Part shown: positions 36,951-49,321 of the stretch, piece after piece
Position numbering within the stretch: position 1 is the first letter of the stretch
How the letters are laid out: each line of letters opens with the position of its first letter
Source of the DNA: Galerina marginata
Taxonomy: Eukaryota; Basidiomycota; Agaricomycetes; Agaricales; Galerinaceae
Assembly (NCBI GenBank): GCA_023014335.1
Contig: JAECYW010000018.1
Location: 1,550,001 to 1,614,000, forward strand
Reading direction: 5' to 3'
Length of the DNA: 64,000 nt
Made by a program: the position numbers and the translations under genes
Notes under the pieces: model-generated
What the model was told of the DNA's origin: nothing
Seen by the model: only the letters and a program-made list of their open reading frames with translations
Database searches by the model: none

Positions 36951-37859
36951 CACTGCGGGCATTGGCGTAGTTAAATATTCGGAATTCTAAGGTAACAAAT
37001 TCCTTTGGTACTTAGAAATCAGTTGCCTCGACACAAACAATTTATTTAGAGGACTGTACTTAAAATACAACATTCGTTTTGAAATTCAAAATAAATCACA
37101 TTTGTTTTATCAGTTTGAAACCAGATCAACGGCTCAGTTAAAATCGCGGAACAAAAACTCAGTGAGATAAATTAAGACCTCCCAAAGTGGGTAACATGGC
37201 GCAACATGTATTTAAAGTACAGCTTCCGGCTATCCGGGGTCCCGGAATGAGTATCCATCATACAAATCAAGTGGTCTCGCACACCTTAAGACCGGTATTT
37301 TACGCGCCCAATTTTACCCTTCAAAACGCGTCCAAGATCATGTAATTTAGTCAAAATTTCGTTGAGATATCACCAAAATACAAAAATATATGTCAAAAAA
37401 GGTAGACCACTTGGAATATTTTTATAACTTCATCAGTTTTGAGGCTATATAAGCGTTCTCGGGCTCGTTTTAAAGCGAATGGGGACGTTAATAACTTTAC
37501 CGAGTCATATTAATTAAATTTTTTGCTAAGAAACCGATCTTGAGCTGGTTTTAACCAGTGCAGACTGAGACCCCGGATAGCCGGCAGCTGTACTTTAAAT
37601 ACATGTTGCGCCATGTTACCCACTTTGGGAGGTCTTAATTTATCTCACTGAGTTTTTGTTCCGCGATTTTAACTGAGCCGTTGATCTGGTTTCAAACTGA
37701 TAAAACAAATGTGATTTATTTTGAATTTCAAAACGAATGTTGTATTTTAAGGACAGTCCTCTAAATAAATTGTTCGTGTCGAGGCAACTGATTTCTAAGT
37801 ACTAAAGGAATTTGTTACCTTAGAATTCCAAATATTTAACTACGCCAATGCCCGCAGTG
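36951..37859. mobile_element. near-perfect hairpin transposon (CACTG ends), 909 bp
   Basis: Two ~291-bp inverted arms, 36951-37241 and 37569-37859, differ at only a few positions and begin CACTGCGGGCATTGGCGT. The flanks carry TAT at 36948-36950 and 37860-37862, a 3-bp target duplication. CACTR termini with a 3-bp duplication fit the EnSpm/CACTA superfamily, which is an inference from the ends alone. The ~327-bp centre has no open frame of note, so the copy is non-autonomous. The close match between arms suggests a recent insertion or ongoing arm correction. A transcript across it would fold into a long double-stranded RNA. Confidence 0.85.
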
Positions 37860-38199
37860 TATGTCGCCCAGCCGTTGTTTGTAGAAGAACTATTTTATCA
37901 ACGCACTGCGGCACCTGCTCCGGTTTGCCTAGCTTGCCTGATCCTCCCGTGGTGCGCCGGCCCGCAAAACAACCTTGAAACAACCGTGTGGAAATTACGT
38001 ACTCGCTGTTCATCATCTTGCCGACGACTTTGCTCTTCTCACTCCTCTCCAAAACTCCTTCTTTTCATCACCTGTCCTTGGCGAGAAGGAAAGTATACAT
38101 GCGTTAGGAAGCCCCCGTATACTTAGCGTTGTCAAACTATGAGGCAATCGCAGAGTACTTAACTGCGCGACAACAGGTGGCAAATGCCACGAACCCCCA

Positions 38200-40401
38200 A
38201 TGCCCCATTCTTCGCTCAAGACTGCCGCCACTGTTCTCCTCGCGTCCAGTGTATATTTCGGCCTTGTCCAATGTATCGTTTTGGATAACCTTGACTCTCT
38301 GAGGGCGAAATACGATTATATCATTGTTGGCGGTAAGTCCAGCAATTCTTTAATATTTGAGCCAGTTTGATATCTTTTCCTTGTCAAATAAGGTGGTACT
38401 GCGGGGAACGTCGTTGCAAATCGACTCACTGAGAACCCTGCCGTGGATGTGTTGTTGCTTGAAGCAGGTCCCACGTAAGATTCCAGCACCTTGTTGAGGA
38501 TATTGGTTCAATATTTTGTGTCAGTGATGCCGGAGTTCTGGAGATTGAAATCCCATTCCTATGCACCCATACAACACCGCAGACGCCGTGGGATTGGAAT
38601 TATACGACGATTCCTCAACCTGGTTTGAACGGTGCATCTATATCCTATCCTCGTGGACATGTGCTGGGCGGGACCAGCTCAGTCAGTACGGATCGTCATT
38701 TTGTTTCGTTGTTGCTTGCACTTAATGTTCAGTTTAGATTGCCTGGTCTATACCCGTGGATCAAAAGCGGATTTCGACCGCTACGCCAAAGTTACGGGTG
38801 ACGAAGGCTGGTCATGGGAGAATATGTTGCCATATTTTAAGAAAAGCGAGAAATTCACCCCACCCTCAGATCGTCACAATACAACGGGCGAATTCAATCC
38901 ATCTGTCCACGGGTTCAATGGTTTCAACTCGGTCAGCTTACCAGGGGCACCTACAGTGATCGATAATCGTGTCAACTTGGCAATCGAGCAACTACATGGC
39001 GAATTTGTTCCCAACCTCGATACGAACTCAGGGAGTCCCATTGGTTTCGGTGAAGATTTTCCTTTGCTCATTTAAGGGCTTCCTGACCTTTCAGATCAGG
39101 TTGGTCTCAAGCGGTGATTGACGGACCATCTGGGACGCGTAGTAGTTCAGCGGCTGGCTATCTGTCAACAAGCATTCGTAACCGATCAAATCTACATATT
39201 CTTCTCAACGCTCAGGTATCCCGCCTCCTCCCAACAGGTAAGGAAAAGGGCGTGCCGATTTTCCGTAAAGCCGAGTTCCGCGTTAATCGAGAAGGTTAGT
39301 GGATGAATGAAGAAGTATGTGTATATGCTAACGCACTTTTAGGTCCATTGCAGACAGTAACTGCTACTCGAGAAGTTATCGTATCGGCTGGGTCTATAAA
39401 CACACCACAGATCCTACTTAACTCTGGTATCGGGAACGCAGGAAGTCTAAAGTCTCTGGGGATTCCGTCTCTCATTGACTTGAGCGACGTGGGTGAGAAT
39501 CTTTCCGACCATCCGATTATCGTCTTCTCTTGGCTCGTGAACTCGAACGAGACCTACGATGCGTTCAATCGTAACTCCACACTTCAATCCGAGGAAATAC
39601 AGATCTGGAAAACCACGAGAGAAGGCGCTTTCGTCAATGGTATCGCTCAGCATATCGGGTTTGTTCGCGTACCGGATAATAGTCCTATCTTCCACTCGTC
39701 CCCAAACCCAACCTCGGGACCAAATTCCCCACACTTCGAAATTTTCGTCTCAGTACGTCCTTAATTTCTTAAACCGCCTTGAGCAACGTTTACATTTACT
39801 TTTATAACAGAATTTTTTGCTGGGAAATACGCCGCCGACGGGGAATTTCCTTAGCATCTCGGCCATCATGTTAACCCCTGGACCATCCGCCCGAGGTTCA
39901 GTTAAAATCAACTCGACCAATTCCTTCGACGTTCCGATTATCGATGCTGGGCTGCTTACTGACAAGACCGATGTGCCTTTGCTTCGCGAGGCTGTTAGAA
40001 GCATCCTCCGACTGAGCTCGGCTCCAGCTTGGTCTGACTATATCATCGGGCCCGCGGATCCATCTCAGCCGACCATTACATCTAGCGATGCTGAGATCGA
40101 CGCATTTCTCAGGGCAAATGCACGGTCAGCATATCATGTTGTTGGAACCTCGAGTATGTCTCCGAAAGGTATGAAGACTGGTGTTGTCGACCCAGATCTA
40201 AGGTTGAAGAAGGCTATTGGCGTTCGTATCGTGGATGCCTCGATTTTGGTATGTGGTTCCCTATACTTTACGGGTCATCGACGCTCAACCGTTTGGGCCT
40301 CATAGCCTTTTGCTCCCGCTGGCCATACTCAAGCAGCAACCTATGCCCTAGCTGAGAGGGCTGCCGACCTGATCAAGACCGCCAACATCGTTTTGTCTTG
40401 A
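38200..40401 (+). CDS. secreted GMC oxidoreductase, aryl-alcohol oxidase type
   Basis: Eight exons (38200-38332, 38393-38474, 38525-38685, 38738-39049, 39100-39294, 39343-39752, 39811-40248, 40306-40401) total 1827 nt, 608 aa, in frame. An N-terminal signal peptide (TAATVLLASSVYFGLVQC) points to secretion. Next come the FAD-binding Rossmann motif YIIVGGGTAGNVVA, GMC signature 1 around YPRGHVLGGTSSVN, and signature 2 GSINTPQILLNSGIG. The C-terminal catalytic pair is present: the His in SAYHVVGTSSM and a His in PAGHTQAA. The family (CAZy AA3_2 by pattern) oxidises aryl or other primary alcohols, reducing O2 to H2O2 for extracellular lignocellulose attack. Ends in LIKTANIVLS. No break; likely functional. 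The substrate is inferred from family, not seen. Confidence 0.93.
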
Positions 40402-43400
40402 CCACTGGGGATGAAATTCGCCCAGTCTTGATCTATACGATCAAGACGCCGTATCCACGTGTTCCCGATGTATCAACTGTAAAATGATGACTTATAGTTT
40501 TTCATCGAAGTAGCATCGCTGAGCGCGCCGTCAAGGCTTTGTCCAATCCGGCTCTCGTGAGATCCGTGGCATCTCCCGATCTCTTCCTAGGCTTGTCCCC
40601 ATTCACCCACAATTCTTAGTTCCATCCCGCCATTTCTCGGTTTAGAGCGGGCTTGATTTCACCCGGGCCAGCGTTTGCAGCTGGCCGACACGTTATTTTT
40701 AAGTTGGAATATACGTACATTACGAGCAGTAAAGTCGTGCATGAGTTGAATGACTAATTCTATCTGAACGAGCTTCAAAATTTCTTTTGCGGTGAGCAAT
40801 GGAAACACAGTCCCAACATGTTTGGGACATACAATCCTCAGCTTCTCAATTACTTCGTCTGAGCAGATACAGTCACTGGAGAAAACTAGAGAAAACTATA
40901 AGATTGCGGTTGATTCGGACGGTGATGCGAAGAATATTGTCGAAAGTGGGATGAGACAAGTAAATGTCCAGGCCAGAAAATCTTACTCGCCGACTTTCTT
41001 GTCAGTTGTCAGATTGTGAACCATACTAGTTCCGAATTCTCAATGTTAGTCAGAATTTTGTGGCCTGGTACCTGGGGTAGCATAACAGAACGTACAATTA
41101 TTTTACTAGGCAAAAGTAAAATGGGAGCGGAACAAAGAAGTTAGATGATTAAGATTTGTAGGTCAACGAGCCTTGATTTTGCCGTTCTCCAAATACTTAC
41201 ATTCAGGCTTATTCACGTCCCGAAATGGGCAAAAAAGACGCGACGCGCTTATCACGTGGTGACGTGGTCGTGCCTCGTGAAGCAGAGGCAAAAGAAATTA
41301 GAAATCGTTCGATTATAACTTGATCAACAACCACCACATCGGCTGTCACGCGCACGACTCGCTCTGGCTCTACTTGCCAAACGCTGCTCACGGGAGGCTA
41401 CGACGACATTGACAGTGAGCACGAGAATCGCAAGTCTTACTGAGGTATCCGCTCTTCCTCTCCCGTTGTTTCAAGCAGTCTAACTCGAACCCCGCCAGAA
41501 AACCCCAGCGCCAGCAGTACACGCGCTTGTAATTTCGAACATGACTATGCGCCTCTGGATGGCTCTTTCCTGTCTCCGCTTATGCTCTGATGTTGGTAAG
41601 TTTTCTTTGTCCATGTCCTCCTCAATTTCTGGGATCATGCATCGTTAATTTTATGTTGGTGTCAGTCTCTGAAGATGTAGAAGGCTGATGCGTTGCTCGT
41701 GGCAAGCACCAAAACTGTCGATGTACTGACTCCTCGAGGCCAATTGCCTAACGATACGGTTGCGACTCACGGCATTATCGACTGGGTGGTGTCGAAACAG
41801 TGCAGCATCGTAAGACGTCATGGGTCTTTTTTCAATGATTCAAAAGCTGATGATTTCGATCTTGATTATAGTGCATATACCCCGAGAAAGCCCAACCAAA
41901 GCAGGTTGCGAAACCGAGCGGTTTTCTGATCGGCAGATACCAGCGACACAAACATCTCGCACTTGTCTGCATCTTTTCCATTTCTCTTTTTCGTTGTACT
42001 AACTGGAAGACCTCATAGGTGATGCGTCCACCTCGAGGAACCGACTTTAACCCTCCAAGGACTCCCGACGCTGGGAGCGGGAAGCACGAGGAATGCCATT
42101 ATGCGTGCATATATGCACCTAGGCCGGTCGAATGACACTTTTGCCCATCGACCATCGCAGCACCGTCGCCACGAGCACCCAAAACGGCCTCGGCGTCACG
42201 GTCCGGCTGCCAATGTCCTACCTCAGCCACCAACAGACGAATTCTGCACATGGTTGGAATTAACGGCAGTGTTAGGATTGCGGTCGTTGTATACTTCAAG
42301 TCTATGTTCCTGTTATCCCCTCCTCATGTTTGTAGGTAGCGTACCGCTATAAAAAGAATTTTATAAATGACAGCTATCTTGCAGTTAAGACTGGGTGTGT
42401 CATTTAACAAAGGGCAAGGTGGACAGCTACATCGGCTGCTGGTGATGGCTGTGATGTGCAGCGATCAAATTATTTCCTTTCATAGATTATCCGATTATAG
42501 CTCCGGGCCTTCTGTCCGTTCAGAGTCGAATAACTCGGAGTATAACAAACCACCATCATGTCGCGTTCGCCTGTTGCCCAATCGTTCATTTGGAACCCTG
42601 TCATATATCCCTGTATGAAGCAATAGACGGCTCCGTCGCACCAGAAGTTACACATCATGAGCAGGTCCGAAACCTCCTCGTTTTCGACGGCTTTTCACGG
42701 GTTCTAAACCTCAACCGACTGACTTCGACCACTTTCAGGACAAGTACGTACTTTCTACTTATGCTCTGTGGCACTCGCTCATGCCCTGCTTGTCAATGCG
42801 TTAGAATTATGACATTGGCCCATAAAGAGTTCGCTTGTCCTGTAGGGCTAACCCGGCAACTTGGCTGCGGTAGGAGGCACCCAAACGATGGTAGCCGAAA
42901 CTCGTGGAGAGAAGGTTCAGTCGACTTTGCTGCCTTTTGCTGCAGTATGATTCTCTTCCACTTTTCTTTGCGTACGTCATCCCATCCCTTATCGATTTCT
43001 TACCCTCTCCTGTTTAAATTTGTTCCGCAATCAACTAGACTCTGCACTCTTATCATGATCGCGGGTTCAGGAGGAGCAAAACATCGTGGAGGACGACCTC
43101 CAATAGTGACGTAGACCTGATGACGTTTCATCCTTCAAAGCTTCATCCCTGGGAGGCTGGACTAAACTGCGGCAGTCGAGGCACAAATCGCGGAATTCTC
43201 ATGGGGACTTTTGAAGCCATCGTTTCCGCAGACGATCAAACTTTGAACGCAACTGGCCGTATCCCACCAACTCATGGTTTTGAAAGTAACCCCAGGCGGG
43301 TTTGGCTAGACCTTGGATTTGATTGCTCATTTGGTACGTTACTCAATCCATTCGTATTAATTCTTTCTCTAATTATCAAACGCCTCCCTTTCTTTCTTTC

Positions 43401-44705
43401 TTTAAAAGATCCGTCCGGTCTCCATTGTGGGTTTTGTGTCAAATCACGGCTGAACAACGACCAACACATCGGCTGCGTTCCTTTCTCTATGCCCCATGGA
43501 ACAGACCGGCACGCAAGTTTGCCGTACTGGACGGATTAATGTCTGGAGTCATTTCCGACGTAAGACGGCTGGAATGACGCCACCATGAACTTGTCTTTTG
43601 CAGGTCCGAGAGATGGGCGTCTCATAAGGTATATCGGAGGCCAAGCCGGAAGAGGTGATACGAACGGGCGACAGAACTGGTCCAGGAACCGGCCACCAGA
43701 GCATCAGAGCAGTTTCTTCCCTTACCAGGCCTTTATGCGAGTACTCATATCTCTCGTAATACGCGCAGACACCCACCTAATTTCTCGTTTCTTGGCCTTA
43801 CAACTTGGCCCTCTCTTCCGCGTTTCCGTTTGTTCGATATTTGCGATGCCGCCTAAACTATTTGGACCAATTATTCGTCTGGTAACCAAATGGCGGTTAT
43901 TCGGGCTAATTCCCGTAAGTACGCCATCCTTGATTCCTTCTCTTTCTTGCAGTGGTGAGCGTGCTAGAACGTTGACCCAGAAATTTCGAAGCAGCTTTGA
44001 ATCTGATGGCCTCGCTGCCACCCCGAGAAATGTATTAACTTTTTGTTGGCCGGAACTACCTTTTATTCAATCTTTACAGGCATTCCACTCCGTCTGAAAC
44101 CTGAGGCCTGAGGCCTGATCTGCAACGCGTCACCATTTAGTGTTTCTGTGAGTATACTTAAAGTTTCTGTATCATTCGCCTTTGTTCACTCGGTTGTCGC
44201 TAGGCCCGCTACCGTATTGTTTTCATCCTCTTGGGCGGGGAAATTCTCTTGTCACAGGAACGTCTCTGATTGTCCTTTAAAGCACGAACACTGGACTGTT
44301 GATCTGAGGCGATATTTTCCGAGGGTACCAGATAAGTAAGTAAGCGAGTTGACTTCTGCGAGAGAAGTGGGTCGCCCGTACTTGCTGCCCACTTTTCCTC
44401 CGGATCCAGGTCAATCGTAAAACTAGTGTGCAATGAATGTTTTTCAAGTGATACTGTCTTACACCTACTTTGAATTTCTTTTTTTACTTCGTATTTCTCA
44501 TAGAAATTTCAATGTACAGTACAGTTTGGCGACCATATGGCGACGAAAGTCACGGTCATGTCAAATCATCTGACGTGACACCACGCGATGTTCAACAAGT
44601 CGTCACCGACTCTTGACTGACTCAAAGTCTGACTGAAGCCATTCATTTCCTTATCCTCATAACCGTAAAAGCGATATTACGAAGAATAAGATACAACATT
44701 TAGTG
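40402..44705. other. intergenic with dispersed-repeat traces
   Basis: 4.3 kb without a supported gene. Short frames near 42590-43114 and 43120-43577 are open but have no domain and no clear splicing. The stretch 43776-43925 is the second copy of the diverged repeat at 11869-12010, and 41205-41270 resembles 4250-4320. CCTGAGGCCTGAGGCCTGA near 44099 is a short tandem repeat. Confidence 0.4.
43776..43925. repeat. diverged dispersed repeat, copy B
   Basis: Aligns by eye with 11869-12010 in the same orientation (shared CGTTTCCGTT, GTTCGA, TTATTCGTC, AACCAAAT, GCGGTTATTC, GCTAATTCC). Non-coding in both places. Confidence 0.5.
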
Positions 44706-44709
44706 CAGG

Positions 44710-45983
44710 ATGCTGTAAGAACCCTGTTTCTCTCTTCAATTCACGCTGACGGCGTCGTGCAGACCTTCAACCACGGACGATTCCATTTTCGACGGTCTCT
44801 CTGCGGGTGATCTGTACAGATATTCGTGGACGTGCAGAGATGCCCACGATGCAGTTTCCTCTTACTTTCGGCGCAACAAGAACTTTGATCTTCACAAGGT
44901 TCTAGAACGCTACTTTTCGCCGGAAGAAGTCTTTAAGTTTCGCGAATTGCAGGCCGCAACGGGGATGTTCATATCGGGATCCACGGCACTACAATTTTTG
45001 GATCGTACAGAATACCCAGAATCTGACCTCGATTTATACGTGCAGCATCGTTATCGTAGGCCAATCGCTTGGTGGCTGAAGGAAATCGGGTATAATCTAA
45101 TTCCACATCCCAATCATCAGAACCTGGGCCTGAGCCTAAACCAAGTTCTCGATTTGGTTCCCGACTTCCGAACGCCCCTAGACCATGATACACACCCTGC
45201 TCCGGCGAAAGGTTACTTCGGTGCCGCTACTGTCCTTAATTTCGAGAAGGTTGATCCGTATCGTAAAATTCAGCTGATCACTTGTTATCGTTATCCACTC
45301 GAGATGGTCTTGAACTTTCATTCAAGTGAGATTGGATTTATTTCTTATGGTTTATGCTCTTATCTCTCCGCCCCAGCGTGTGTCATGAATGTCATAACTC
45401 ATGAAAAGGCTTACTCGCTCTATCCCCGGGCTACCTTCGACGAACGCCGCACATTGAGCTATGTACCTGATCCAACGGAAGACAATGGGTATGAAAAACG
45501 CAAAGTCGCTCTCCAGAAGTACACATCCAGAGGCTGGACAGTCGTCGATAGAATCACCGATGAAGAGTTCCGCGACCCAAGGTCGGCCTTCGCCTCTGGT
45601 GAACGACATTTGGGAGACTCCAAGTGTTGGACCCTGCCTATATTGCCGAAGCTAGCTCTTCCCAAGAGTACTATCAAGGCAAACTCATGGGCTTTGCTTT
45701 ATGATCGTAAGTTGGAGCCGCTGATGACTTTCACAGTCCTCGTTTCTAGGAGACTCCGTTTTACCTACCTCATTGCTGATGAACGCCTACGGCAATTTGT
45801 GGCTCGTATTTTCACTGTGCATATGAAAGGCGAACGTGCAGATACAAAGTGGGTGATATATTTTGCTACCCTTGACCTGTCAACTTACCTCACTACTGCA
45901 ACAGGGATATCGATGATTACTTAGCTGCGGTGATCGCGAAATATAGGAAGCAAAACGATTCGCGCGTCTTCTATAGTCTTTAA
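44710..45983 (+). CDS. nucleotidyltransferase-fold-like protein of unknown function
   Basis: Three exons, 44710-44714 (start ATG plus two bases), 44763-45848 and 45905-45983, give 389 aa in frame. The N-terminus (DGLSAGDLYRYSWTCRDAHDAVSSYFRR) resembles an F-box-type helix pair. Then MFISGSTALQFLDR and PESDLDLYVQH look like the GS...DxD signature of nucleotidyltransferase-fold proteins: a Gly-Ser followed ~14 residues later by Asp-Leu-Asp. A GSxALxF...SDLDLYV type family is common in agaricomycetes without assigned function. The third acidic residue needed for catalysis is not identified, so activity is unproven. A possible 43-nt intron at about 45707-45749 is rejected because splicing would end the frame early and lose the region RLRFTYLIADERLRQFV. 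Confidence 0.7.
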
Positions 45984-46099
45984 GGGACCTTTACCTTGGT
46001 CTTCCTACCCCGCTCCAAGTTCTTCACCTCGCGATCCCGAACGTTATACTTATCGAGTTGAACTTATCATTGTATTTAGATACCCTACACCTCTTCCAA

Positions 46100-46742
46100 T
46101 GCTTCGTTACCCCATTTGACCTCTTCTACATGGGCAGACCGTGGCTGATGTTCACCCAGGTCCGGATTTGGGCTTTAGGGCAGTGGTCGACCTTTCGGGT
46201 TGGCTTACGAAGTGCGATCTCCTACCTGGAAACGAATCCGAGAAGTGGCGTAGGCCCGATTCTAAAGACGCCATTTCTATTCATATCGCCAAAGTCGCGC
46301 GCGCTGCCAATGAAGCTGTGTGCTGTTTGTTTTGTCCATGCCTTGACACGTTGACCATAGTGGAAATTCTAGACTCCCCTGCGCCACTGCCTGCAGCCTT
46401 TAGAACAAACGGTGACGTCGGAAACTGATTGCAATAGAAAGATTTGGTATTTAAACTTCCTTTGCTTGCCGGGATGCAAATCACTGGTGTTCAGGAATTG
46501 TTCCAGTTACTGCGCCGTCAGGAATCCAGCCGCAGTAAAATAACACCGTTAACGATTGAAATGGAATACATATTGGTATCTAAAATTGTTATCTTGATTT
46601 CTATCGTATTCAATAGGACTGATCCATTCAAACTACAAAACCGAATTCGACCAACAGCCCAAACGTGACCGCTGGCTGCGTGGATATCCTCATGAACAGA
46701 GGCGGCTCGAATGTTATGTGGAAGCATGGGTTACTGATATAT
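46100..46742 (+). CDS. unrecognised multi-exon gene, fragmentary model
   Basis: Protein-like pieces follow the previous gene on the same strand: a frame from ~46130 to 46316 (ADVHPGPDLGFRAVVDLSGW), one from ~46442 (DLVFKLPLLAGMQITGVQ), and a terminal exon ~46619-46742 ending WLRGYPHEQRRLECYVEAWVTDI and a stop. An acceptor AATAG precedes the last piece. I could not join all pieces in phase. It could be a separate gene or the remnant of one; no family is recognised. Confidence 0.35.
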
Positions 46743-47063
46743 AATCCACCTGGCGTGGTCTCCTTATTCGTGCGTTGGCTCTTCGATTTTTTGCTGTCGG
46801 TTTAAACAATGGCCTTCTGACTATTATATTTTGATCCTCCAAATTTCGAATAGAAACTCCTTACTGTTCCGCACCAAGAAGATGATATCATAGGCACAAG
46901 AGTCGTGTGGTGTGGCACTGGTTCCGCTGCCCAGGTAGCTTCCTGGAAACTTATTGGTGACGCATGCGATGCACCCGCATCTCATAAAAGCTGAAACTGA
47001 GCCCTGAGGATTGGATACGTGTATCGTTTTCTATCTGCCAAGCCACGCACATAACTTTGAAAT

Positions 47064-47412
47064 ATGCAACTGACTTTAGTCTTCATTATCGCAGTCTTTG
47101 GATTCGCGCACTTCATCCATGCCGATTGCCCAGCCTGCCCATTGATCCTTGAGAAGGGATATACATTAACCGATCAAACGAATGGAAATTGCACGTATGT
47201 CTCTGTCTCTATAGCTAATAATACGATGTTGATCCTGGGAAATCAGGTTTTGCAGTCCAAGCAATTTTACGTTCCAATGTGATTATTGGGTAAGTAGCCT
47301 GGATGTCCTCAGCCGTGGTGTTGACAGAAACGGCGATAAAAACAGCTTACAGGGGAAATGGAGAGAAGGGTCCCATCAGATGCATTGCTGTGTCCCCAAC
47401 GGTTACCCTTAA
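47064..47412 (+). CDS. small secreted cysteine-rich protein, 77 aa
   Basis: Exons 47064-47194, 47247-47289 and 47353-47412 sum to 78 codons including the stop. Signal peptide MQLTLVFIIAVFGFAHFIHA is followed by a short mature chain with seven cysteines (ADCPAC, GNCTFC, FQCDYW, HCCVPNGYP). The first exon is certain; the two short exons are chosen because GT-AG ends and phase agree and they add the cysteines. If unspliced, the first frame would end at 47282. Secreted proteins of this size act as effectors or wall proteins in many fungi, but nothing here shows which. Confidence 0.55.
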
Positions 47413-49321
47413 CGGAGGACGCTTGCAAGTTCTATACCAAGGGAGGTATACATGACTGATGGGTCCGTCCTAATCTCCGGACCAGGACATCTGCACGACG
47501 GCTAAAATGTAAGCGCAAGGCCGAGGTATCTATAGGGGTGACGCTGATTCACAACTTGCTCGTATTTCCTTAGCATCCAAAGCTTGCACAAGTCCACTGG
47601 ATATCCGGTTAGTAGATCCGTAGGCCCGAGGTGTACAAGCGCTCTGCAGTCGAAATTTCAATACTTGCTCTGCAATACAATATATTTAGGATTTTCGCTG
47701 ACTAAACGGTAATCATTGAGAGTGGACGCCTTCTATTTCCGTGTCGGTTTACTCAGTCAGCTCACGTTTCTGCACGGTATCACTAATGACAGGACCGCAG
47801 TAACATCTTTGAACCTATAGCTAGCAGGAATCCGAGCTGACGGACCTTGTGAGAGTTTTAGCGTCATTGTGCTGAAGGGATATTGTACCCATGCTCGGTA
47901 TGGCTAATCGTAAGAACCCTAGCAGGCTGAGTAGACGTCATAGCGCATGACCTTTTGGTGCTTAATTTAAGTCAGGCCATTTAGAGCGCCGCGATCCGAG
48001 TAAATTTTCTCTTGGCTTAATTCTACGGCTACTACAATGCACTTTACGAAGGTTAAAGTCCTCATACCAATGAACCCAGGTATATATCGGTACTAAATAT
48101 TCCGTAGCGGGTTGGAGTGAGCACCGGACAGGGATGGCAATATAGACCTAGGAATCAACTCCGCCAGTGGCTCAAGGGCTCAATGGCTTTAAATAAGTCA
48201 GAAACGCTTTCTAGTGTTTACCCTAATTCATTTACTTGATTAAAAGCGCTACGCCACCTGCGTGTTCCGAGGAGAACACTCAAATATCAAGTTTAGATTA
48301 TTACTCACGACATCCTTCCGAAACGTGATGTGCATTATTTTCCGAGATGCCCTGCAGACGCCTATTCTTTTCAAGCATGTTGACGAACACACGAATCAGT
48401 ATAAGTGTTCCAAACTTGCGGTACGCGACCTCACGCAAGGAGTTCTTTTCAAGCTGCCAGAACCGAATCATGATGAACAGTAACGTTCTTTGCTTCGGCG
48501 CCTACTTGTAGTAATAGTAGGGGTTTCTCTCGCAAAGAAGCAGCTGATCAGTTGCGGTTCCACCTCCCATCTTTCTTCCGTCAGGATACTGTATAGTCTT
48601 ATCGCCCAACAATCAGTCGAAGAGGATACCCACCATGATAATCACAAGCTCCTTGACACAGAAAAGATGACATTGGTGCTTGCCTGTGAAGAGGACACGA
48701 GAATGGTCATTGTTTCCCTGTGTTCTGGGATACCTGACCATCTTTAGCCTCATGCTGCTGAGCGCGAAATCAGTCAGGTCAATAACGATCAATTCTGTCG
48801 ATGTTAACTAAAGATATACGAACTAAACTCGCTAATTAGTGCAATGGAACCCAATTTTAGGGCGTGAATTGACTGCCGGCGCGGACAGAGAGGTCATGTC
48901 CCGTTTCAAAAAGAGTATTCAAACGCAGCGGCCTGACAGTGGTCACAAGGCGACTAACTTATGAGACGAGATTTAACCGGCGTTAGGAGCAAATAAATAT
49001 GCGGCAGCGCGCTTTCCGTTGACTTCTCAGGGTATGTTTTGACTCTCAGAAAGGTCGAATGGCGTTCACGCCACGGACAGTAGGACATCGTAACTATGAG
49101 TCCAGGTACCATAAAACAAAGAGTTCAGAGGCAGGTAAAGAGGCGTTCGTTGTAAAAGGTCGTCCATGAGTATGCGTCGTAACTTGAAGCTCGAGTCATA
49201 AATTACATGCTACGTGTATTCGCGTCGTCCGTCATTTACGTTCATTGCAAAGCATAAAACAGAAAGCCCAGCAGGGATACTACGATGGTTCATGATTCAT
49301 ATTATGCCCCTCTCTACATCG
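47413..49321. other. intergenic, no supported gene
   Basis: Downstream of the secreted protein and 3' of the NACHT gene. Two consecutive frames at 48262-48483 and 48490-48747 share phase across one stop but show no motif. I see nothing else. Confidence 0.35.

Noticed and set aside
45707..45749. Possible 43-nt intron in the nucleotidyltransferase-like gene
   Set aside because: Donor and acceptor look usable, but splicing shifts phase and ends the protein early, whereas the unspliced frame continues into a good next exon.
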